Part shown: piece after piece, positions 57,514 through 64,000 of the stretch | How positions within the stretch are numbered: the stretch's first letter is position 1 | Layout of the letters: each line of letters starts with the position of its first letter | DNA from: Ulva prolifera | Lineage: Eukaryota; Chlorophyta; Ulvophyceae; Ulvales; Ulvaceae | Direction of reading: 5' to 3' | DNA length: 64,000 bases | NCBI GenBank assembly: GCA_023078555.1 | Contig: CM041200.1 | Span: 4,678,936 to 4,742,935 of the forward strand | Notes under the pieces: model-generated | Databases searched by the model: none | Told to the model about the DNA's origin: nothing | Seen by the model: the letters and a program-made list of their open reading frames with translations, nothing else | Position numbers and translations under genes: made by a program

Positions 57514-60500
57514 ATGTCTCTTTCGAACGCCAACTCCAACGCCAACTCTCCTCGCGAGGAGAGGCGTGACGATGCTGACCAGCAGCCTCTCGTCGACAGG
57601 GACGCTGACCAGCAGCTCCCTGACGGAGAACAGCCTGCGGGTATGTTGCTCCGGGGCGGCCGAATTGTCCGGCCACGACCCTCTTCCCACACTGGGCAGA
57701 GCAGTCAGCAGGTGCCTTTTTCCTCTCATGTTGTGAACGATCCTGGTCACACTGAGTCACTCATATCACTCGAGACGTTAACCGAGGCGCTGCGCGCATC
57801 TCGGGGTCGTAGCGAACCTGATTTGACTAAAGGGAAACTGCCTGATTGGAATTACAAGACTGAAAGTTTCGTTGCGTACGAACAGAAAGTCTTTTTGTGG
57901 TTAGGTCAGTTCGAATTAGATCACTTGTTGCAGCACGCACCGTCTGCGGACGAACAGCGTGTTCATGCTAGGGCGAGGACACAGGTCCTAATGTCTTTAC
58001 CTGACGCGGATAGGACGACTGTCTATCGCATGTCACATTTGTGTGAAGCATGGTCCTACTTGACTGCCAAGTACAGACCTAGCACCGAAGCCGAAATCCA
58101 CAGGTTGTGGAGTCGGTTCAATTCGTTATCACAGCACAACAAGGACGTTGCGACGTATTGTGGTGAAGTGATGAGTGTTTACACTCAATTGGAGGCACTA
58201 GGTGCCGATGTGGGCCAGCGATGGCTTCGATTGAAACTGTTAGAGGTGGGGGAGGAGTTCAACGCTGTGCGCGGCGAAGTTCAACACTCCTCCCCTCATG
58301 TTATAATAGCCCGTTTGACTGAGCATGCTGATTTGCTCAAACAACAGCGGTCGCTGCAGGCTAGGTCTGGTACGCCCGCGGGCAAACCAGGTCATGGCTG
58401 GCGCAAGCAGCACCGTGGTGACGGCCCTGTGGTCGCTGCTCTCGCAGCTGGCCAGGCTCCTCGCGAGGAGACCAGGACCTGTTTCTTCTGCAAGAAGAAG
58501 GGACATTTGCGTGCGAACTGCCCCCAACGCAAACAGGCTGCGGCCAGAGATGTTTGCACTATTGAAATGCCTGACAAGTACCCACAGCCGGACGCGTCCA
58601 TGCCGTGGAACATCATTGTTGATAGTGGGTCGGACATGCATATAGTAGGAAATCGGGAAATGTTCACTGAGTACGGCCCGTGTCAGAAAGTTGCCAATCT
58701 CGCGGGACCAGGGCAGCTTTCTATCATGGGTAGGGGAACCATTCAGGTGAACCTAGGTGCTTATGTGGACAAGCATGGGAACACGCATCCACTGGATGTG
58801 GAAATCCCTGGTGTTTACTATGCCCCTGAATGTCCGTACAACCTGCTCAGCACGATGGGTCTTAGATCAGAGCAGATGTTCCTAGACACGCGTAGGAATG
58901 TGTTGTATGTCCCTGGTCTGGGCGATATGGCTACCGGCGTGGAAGATGACGTCAAATATCAGGAATTAGATGTAGACGGTCATCCTGTTTTTGCTTTTAA
59001 AATGGCGGTAGATACGAAACCCATTCTCGTCGGTGCGCCTGTCAATAGTGGGGTAGTCTGGTCTAACCAGAGCAGTCCGACCTCAGTTATTGAGGATCAA
59101 CAGCAGTGGCATCATGTGGCGGTTGCGGCCATTGACCTGCAGCGACCCAATGCTGGGGGAGCTGAGGTCCCACATGATGCATACTTGCTGGAACCTGCTT
59201 TTCTAGCACACTTGTCTTTTCACCAGTCAAATTGGGTCCTTAAACGCATGCAATCTAATAGTGAATTTTATGGTCATTTGAATTTGGATGTCGATTCCGA
59301 GCCATTGGGGAATCGGTGTCACGGCTGCAGAATTGGCAAGGTGCCTGCGGGTAACTTCTCTGCCAATGATCGTGAGCTCATGGGTCAGGCCAAGTGGCCT
59401 GGTGAGCAACTGCATGCCGATTTAGCTGGTCCTGTCTCTCCGGTAGGAATTGGTGGTGTGAAATATGTTTTGTTTGTGATGTGTGCCTTTACCCGTTATA
59501 CTTTCGTGGTAGGTCTGCGCAAAAAGAGTGAGGCTGCGGCCATGATCTCTTATATTATCGAACGCATTCGGGTGAATGTGGTGAAGCCAGGTGAACCGGG
59601 TGTGCGCATCCTACACACCGACAAAGGGGGAGAGTTTATGGTCGCGGCCTTAAAGCTCTACCTCCAGCGTCGTGGCATCACTCACCGCTTGACCCCCACA
59701 GCCGCTCATCGCTGTAATGGCATGATCGAGAGGAGGATCGGAGTGGCCTTTGAGTCACTCCGTGCTGTGCTGCTCGCGAGCGGCCTACCTCTGTTCCTGT
59801 GGATAGAATGCCTCGCCAGCGTTGTCCATGGTCACAATCTCACGCCATCGTCGGCATTGTACCATGACAAACTGGCGAGCATCCTCAAGGGCCTGAAAGC
59901 TCAGCATGCTGTCAATGCGTCTGCGGACGTTGACGAAGCTGAACGGAGCCTGGGGAAAGGTAAGCGCATGAAAAAGGCCGAGCGCGATAAGTTGAGGGAT
60001 GAGGAGAAACGCAAGTACAAGTTGCTTGCGACGACAGAGTTAGATGAGTTTTTAGTGCGGTCTTGTGATAAGGATATCATTCCTTATATGGCCTTTTTCC
60101 GTGACACCTCCGTTGAGGTGTTCCAAGATCTGCTGCGGCAGCAGCGTCCATGGGGGGTTGAAGTGTATGCATACCCTAGGGATGACAAGCTGCGGAAGTT
60201 GTCCCCGCGGGGTGTGCCTGCATACTGGGTCGGGGCTGGTCTGGGCCCCAGCATGCAGCGTGTGTACGCCCAGGACGTTCCTGGGGGTAGGGTTTTTGCT
60301 GTGCGTCAAGTGATGTGCACTGCGGATCAGATGATCCGGCACGTACGCAAGTACGATGCGTCCGCCGTTGTGGACAAGAGGGAACCTGAGGAGTTTGCGA
60401 ACTCCTACACGGTTGCTTTCGAGGGGGACGATGAGGGTGAGCGTGTTACTGACGCTGATGTGCCTCCATTCGCGGCAGAGCACACCTATGACGGGGGAGT

Positions 60501-63069
60501 GTTGCGCCGTCTGCGTGACCAGCTTCACACCCCCCCTGGTCATGGTAGGGTTCCTGTCATGGAAATGACTTTCCGGCAGGATAACCCTGAGCCTAGTGAG
60601 GCTGTGTATTCTCCACGATTTGGAGCTGGCTCCTCTGCGGAGATTATCCGGCGTGACCCTGCTAGGGCAACACCGGAAATAGCCAGAACAGCTTTGCATC
60701 GCACGCGTGCAATGTCCAGAGCTGCTGCTCACCCTGCCGTCCCTGCTCCCCCTCGTGTTCACGGCGAAGTGTATCATCCTGTCGCTACGCCCTCTCGCAC
60801 TGCGCGGTATGTTGTCACGCGCAATGCTGTGTTGCACGACCCTGGTGTAGAAGTTGCGTTCCCCGTCCAAATGTCTGTCAGTGCGTCTGACGAGGACATG
60901 GATGAGGATGACGACGGTCCCGGCATCTATGATGACGATGACGAACAGCGCATGGACTACACCGTCTCAGATGATGAAAGAGCTGCGGCTCATCAGAATC
61001 TGGAGGCTCAGCGGGTCCGTTCTGGGAGTAATTCGGCAGCGGCCTCAGCATCTGGCGCGGGGGCAGTTGCTCAGCCCTTGCGAGGAGCTGAGGCGCCGAG
61101 GCCCTTCTGGGAGGATGAGCCAGATGAGGTGGAGACCGGATCCGAATTAGGGGGAGAGGATCCGGACCCCTCAGCCGCAGTTGGGGTTGATTTGCCTGAC
61201 GAGGTGAGGGCCATTCCAGCCGCCTTGCCTCGCATTAAAATCAGTCCTCTTGTACGCAGACGCCTTGTTCCATTGGCTGCGGATGTAGCAGCTGTACAAA
61301 TGCATGAGCCTGCGGGTTCTGACATTGCTAGTAGTGAAACAGTTGTAGCTGCTATTGATGTTTCAGCTTGCGATCAGGACACATCGGCCGCGGCTGACTG
61401 TGGAGTGTCCTGTGCAGGCCTGAAGCCTCAGCATGTGGAGTCTGGTGAGCAGCAGAGTGTTCAGCGTCGTGGGTCGCGCCGAGCAGCTGCCGCCAGGAAG
61501 CAGAAGGCCTCCTCCGACCCTGATATGCCTTCTATGAAGGAAGGACTTGCGGGTCCGGACAGGGATGCATGGCTGCGTGCCATGCAGGAGGAGGTAGATG
61601 CACTGGGTGAGCACGGAACCTTCGGGTTGTGCTATCTGCCTGCGGGCAAACGGGCTATCTCGGGCAAGTGGGTGCTCAAGATCAAGCGTGGGCCTGCGGG
61701 GGAGATTCAGCGCTACAAGGCACGCTACGTAGCGCGGGGTTTTTCTCAGGTAGAGGGTGTAGACTTTTTTGAGACGTGGTCACCTGTTGGGAGCTATGCG
61801 ACACTTCGTGTGTTGCTGTCAGTTGCTGCTCAGGCAGATTTAGAAATTAGACACATAGATATACAGTGTGCTTTTCTGAATGGTGAGCTGGAGGAGGAAG
61901 TGTTCGTTGAACAGCCCCCGTACTTCACTGACGGGACAGCACGTGTATGGAGATTGCATAAAACCCTGTATGGCCTGAAGCAAGCCGCTCGCGAGTGGCA
62001 TAAAGCTTTAGTAAAGGTCTTAGCAGAGATGGGATTTGTGTGCGCACAGAGTGATCCCGGACTGTATGTTAGAACATCTGGTCTTTGTTTTATCTTTCTG
62101 TGGGTCGACGACTTGTTCATATTCAGCGGCACTGCGGGGCTGCAAGAACTTGTCGACATAATCCTCACAAAATTTGAAGGTAGAGACCTGGGTGAACTAG
62201 CATGGGCACTTGGCACTGAGATCATGCGTGATCGTAAGGCCAAGACAATCACCATGACACAGCGAAACAAAATCCATAGCCTGCTTGAAAAGTACAGTAT
62301 GTCTGATTGTCGAAAGTCTCCCACTCCGTTAGTGCCGCGGCAACAACTGAGGAGTGTGAAAGAGCACCCGGACCTGGAGAAAGCCAGTGCTGCTGAGCAT
62401 TCCAGGTTCATGAGTGCTGTAGGAAGCATCCAGTACATTGCAGGAGTGACACGACCTGACCTCAGCTATGTGGCACATGCCCTGGCCCGGCACATGTCCA
62501 GTAGTCTGAAGGAACATTGGTTGGCTGTGCAACATGTTCTGAGATACCTGCAGTCCACAAAGAACTTAGGAATAAAATTTGTAGGCTCTGAGGGACACGG
62601 GTGTTTGATAGAGGCTTATTCAGATGCAGATTTTGCGAACTCTGCTGATCTGAAAAGCGTGTCTGGTATGGTTATTCGGGTGTATGGGAACTGTGTTCTC
62701 TGGCGCTCGAAGAAGCAGAGTATAGTGGCTGGGGATACAACAGAGGCTGAACTCATCGCGATGAGTGCAACAGCCAACGAGTTAATGTGGGTGAAGCAGT
62801 TGCTTCTCGACCTAAAACTCGTCCCGTATAAGCCAACTCTGTGGGGTGATAATAAAAGTGCCAATATCTTGGCAGTGAATGCTGTGTCCACTGACAGATC
62901 CAAGCACATTCGTGTGCGGCACTTGCGAGTGCGGGAATATGTCCAGATGGATGAACTTAAGGTAGCATGGGTGGGCACTGTTGATCAGTTAGCGGATGTG
63001 TTTACCAAAGTGCTGCCCGGACCTGCTTTGTTAGAAGTTCGTAATAAACTCCAGCTAGTGGAGACATAG
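57514..63069 (+). CDS. Copia gag-pol polyprotein, 1851 aa
   Basis: One frame starts at the ATG at 57514 and ends TAG at 63069. Domains in order: a gag region; a CCHC zinc knuckle CFFCKKKGHLRANC near residue 322; protease IIVDSGSDMHIVG near 370; a pre-integrase zinc region; integrase core (HADLAGPV, HTDKGGEF near 700, then GMIERRI); a long acidic, Pro/Ala-containing linker (about residues 950-1310); reverse transcriptase (WSPVGSYATLRVLLSVAA, QCAFLNGELEEEVFVEQP, FIFLWVDDLFIF near 1530); and RNase H (YSDADFANSADL, DTTEAELIAMS). WVDD replaces the usual YVDD. No internal stop or frameshift is visible, so the element is probably recently active. Confidence 0.95.
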   Translation: MSLSNANSNANSPREERRDDADQQPLVDRDADQQLPDGEQPAGMLLRGGRIVRPRPSSHTGQSSQQVPFSSHVVNDPGHTESLISLETLTEALRASRGRSEPDLTKGKLPDWNYKTESFVAYEQKVFLWLGQFELDHLLQHAPSADEQRVHARARTQVLMSLPDADRTTVYRMSHLCEAWSYLTAKYRPSTEAEIHRLWSRFNSLSQHNKDVATYCGEVMSVYTQLEALGADVGQRWLRLKLLEVGEEFNAVRGEVQHSSPHVIIARLTEHADLLKQQRSLQARSGTPAGKPGHGWRKQHRGDGPVVAALAAGQAPREETRTCFFCKKKGHLRANCPQRKQAAARDVCTIEMPDKYPQPDASMPWNIIVDSGSDMHIVGNREMFTEYGPCQKVANLAGPGQLSIMGRGTIQVNLGAYVDKHGNTHPLDVEIPGVYYAPECPYNLLSTMGLRSEQMFLDTRRNVLYVPGLGDMATGVEDDVKYQELDVDGHPVFAFKMAVDTKPILVGAPVNSGVVWSNQSSPTSVIEDQQQWHHVAVAAIDLQRPNAGGAEVPHDAYLLEPAFLAHLSFHQSNWVLKRMQSNSEFYGHLNLDVDSEPLGNRCHGCRIGKVPAGNFSANDRELMGQAKWPGEQLHADLAGPVSPVGIGGVKYVLFVMCAFTRYTFVVGLRKKSEAAAMISYIIERIRVNVVKPGEPGVRILHTDKGGEFMVAALKLYLQRRGITHRLTPTAAHRCNGMIERRIGVAFESLRAVLLASGLPLFLWIECLASVVHGHNLTPSSALYHDKLASILKGLKAQHAVNASADVDEAERSLGKGKRMKKAERDKLRDEEKRKYKLLATTELDEFLVRSCDKDIIPYMAFFRDTSVEVFQDLLRQQRPWGVEVYAYPRDDKLRKLSPRGVPAYWVGAGLGPSMQRVYAQDVPGGRVFAVRQVMCTADQMIRHVRKYDASAVVDKREPEEFANSYTVAFEGDDEGERVTDADVPPFAAEHTYDGGVLRRLRDQLHTPPGHGRVPVMEMTFRQDNPEPSEAVYSPRFGAGSSAEIIRRDPARATPEIARTALHRTRAMSRAAAHPAVPAPPRVHGEVYHPVATPSRTARYVVTRNAVLHDPGVEVAFPVQMSVSASDEDMDEDDDGPGIYDDDDEQRMDYTVSDDERAAAHQNLEAQRVRSGSNSAAASASGAGAVAQPLRGAEAPRPFWEDEPDEVETGSELGGEDPDPSAAVGVDLPDEVRAIPAALPRIKISPLVRRRLVPLAADVAAVQMHEPAGSDIASSETVVAAIDVSACDQDTSAAADCGVSCAGLKPQHVESGEQQSVQRRGSRRAAAARKQKASSDPDMPSMKEGLAGPDRDAWLRAMQEEVDALGEHGTFGLCYLPAGKRAISGKWVLKIKRGPAGEIQRYKARYVARGFSQVEGVDFFETWSPVGSYATLRVLLSVAAQADLEIRHIDIQCAFLNGELEEEVFVEQPPYFTDGTARVWRLHKTLYGLKQAAREWHKALVKVLAEMGFVCAQSDPGLYVRTSGLCFIFLWVDDLFIFSGTAGLQELVDIILTKFEGRDLGELAWALGTEIMRDRKAKTITMTQRNKIHSLLEKYSMSDCRKSPTPLVPRQQLRSVKEHPDLEKASAAEHSRFMSAVGSIQYIAGVTRPDLSYVAHALARHMSSSLKEHWLAVQHVLRYLQSTKNLGIKFVGSEGHGCLIEAYSDADFANSADLKSVSGMVIRVYGNCVLWRSKKQSIVAGDTTEAELIAMSATANELMWVKQLLLDLKLVPYKPTLWGDNKSANILAVNAVSTDRSKHIRVRHLRVREYVQMDELKVAWVGTVDQLADVFTKVLPGPALLEVRNKLQLVET

Positions 63070-63075
63070 CAGGGT

Positions 63076-63086
63076 TTATGGGGGAG
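63076..63086 (+). promoter_or_regulatory. Polypurine tract of copia element
   Basis: GGGGGAG immediately before the 3' LTR, the expected plus-strand DNA priming site. Confidence 0.8.
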
Positions 63087-63443
63087 TGTCACAATGCATG
63101 AGCCTGCGGGCAGCAGTGTGGTGACAGGTGCACCCATGCACGAACGATCCGCGGATCCAGTGTAGGGGTAAGCCGCCAGCTAGGATCGTCTCGATGTAGT
63201 GAGAGAGATCGTGCGAGGGTTTCCCGCCGTAACCTTGAGTATTGAGTGTTCAGTGTGCATATAAGCATGTGCACACTGAGATCTGTAACCATTCTCTCTA
63301 CTGTTTCACGGTACCAGCACTTCCCTTTAAAGCATCTCTCGGTTCTACCTCTGTGCGCAGCAGGTATGAGATGCTGGCTGTACTGACCTGACCTGAACAA
63401 GGACTGCGCGTCCTGACCTGCACAAATGATAGCTTTTCTGACA
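63087..63443 (+). repeat. 3' LTR of intact copia element
   Basis: 357 bp; I found no difference from 56850-57206 by eye. Followed by the AACAC target duplication. Confidence 0.95.
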
Positions 63444-63999
63444 AACACTTCTTCCTCTAGCTCGCCATTCAGAAAAGCGCACTGAATGTCTATGTGCCTA
63501 ATCTCTAAATCTTCCTAAGCAGCAACTGACAGCAACACACGCAGTGTCGCATAACTACCAACAGGAGACCAGGTCTCGAAGAAATCTATACCTTCTACCT
63601 GAGAAAAACCACGAGCTACATATCGTGCCTTATACCGCTGAATCTCACCAGCAGGCCCACGCTTGATCTTGAGCACCCATTTGCCCGAGATAGCCCGTTT
63701 GCCCGCAGGCAGATAGCACAACCCGAAGGTTCCGTGCTCACCCAGTGCATCTACCTCCTCCTGCATGGCACGCAGCCATGCATCCCTGTTAGCACTCGCG
63801 AGTGCTTCCTTCAAAGAAGGCATGTCAGGGTCGGAGGCCTTCTGCTTTCTGGCGGCAGCTGCTCTGCGCGACCCACGACGCTGAGCATTCTGCTGCTCGC
63901 CAGACTCTACATCCTGAGGCTTCAGGCCTGCACAGGACACTCCACAGTCAGCTGCGGCTGATGTGTCCTGGCTGCAGCCCGGAGCGTCAATAGCAGCTA
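63444..63999 (-). pseudogene. Older copia pol, part upstream of the insertion
   Basis: Minus-strand frames encode NRDAWLRAMQEEVDALGEHG, KRAISGKWVLKIKRGPAG and FFETWSPVGSYATLRVLL, then a stop (TAG in place of the CAG of the intact copy, right after LLSVAA). Further on comes AFLNGELEEE, up to the insertion point. It continues past the window edge. Confidence 0.85.
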
Positions 64000-64000
64000 C

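Larger units (their letters stand above)
56850..63443 (+). mobile_element. Intact Ty1/copia LTR retrotransposon
   Basis: 6594 bp with 357-bp LTRs that look identical, a perfect 5-bp target duplication AACAC, a primer-binding site, a polypurine tract and one uninterrupted gag-pol frame. All parts needed for movement appear to be present. It sits in opposite orientation inside an older member of its own family. Confidence 0.95.
55315..64000 (-). mobile_element. Older Ty1/copia element, minus strand, split by a younger copy; 5' end off the window
   Basis: The element is present as 64000-63444 and, after the inserted copy, 56849-55315. Joined conceptually, the two parts form a continuous copia pol reading across the insertion at the duplicated AACAC (56845-56849 and 63444-63448). 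It is the same family as the intruder. Confidence 0.9.

Overview
This is a nuclear genome window from a eukaryote, very probably a flagellated microalga or similar protist. Coding sequence is GC-rich and cut into many short exons by spliceosomal introns. A cilia-associated gene (CFAP119-like) is present, and retroelements are dense. The sequence does not settle the lineage: haptophyte, prasinophyte green alga and stramenopile all fit.

Seven multi-exon genes can be modelled by joining exons so that frame and family homology are both kept. From left to right they are: PRP16/DHX38 splicing helicase (minus, C-terminus off the left edge or unresolved); a HERC4-like RCC1-HECT ubiquitin ligase (plus, 12 exons, 1093 aa); a TMEM41/VTT-domain protein (minus, 2 exons); CFAP119/CCDC189 (plus, 3 exons, 263 aa); a giant F-box protein of unknown function (minus, 13 exons, about 1764 aa); TSR1, a 40S ribosome maturation factor (plus, 7 exons, 804 aa); and a Patched-domain/RND transporter (minus, 14 exons, 975 aa). 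Two pairs are head to head over about 0.6 kb (TMEM41/CFAP119 and F-box/TSR1). CFAP119 and the F-box gene end tail to tail about 125 bp apart.

The splice signals are unusual. Of 52 modelled introns, 27 begin GTGCG, 8 begin GC, and only one fits GTRAGT. Acceptors are mostly TGCAG, often GCATGCAG, with no clear polypyrimidine tract. Introns are rich in TGCATGC-type palindromes.

From about 47.3 kb rightward the window is almost all mobile DNA. Two 5'-truncated non-LTR retrotransposons carry a probable restriction-like endonuclease domain; one sits in a 101-bp tandem array, the other has a 13-bp target duplication. A possible hAT-related 1-kb element follows. The right end is a three-level nest of Ty1/copia elements. 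The innermost copia (56850-63443) has LTRs that look identical, a 5-bp duplication and one intact 1851-aa gag-pol frame.

Smaller mobile sequences lie in introns and intergenic DNA: a 102-bp hAT-type MITE family with 8-bp duplications, stubs of the non-LTR 3' end only 62-80 bp long, a SINE-like family of about 240 bp, and a 44-bp double palindrome. All exon coordinates were joined by hand from sequence and homology, without transcript data.
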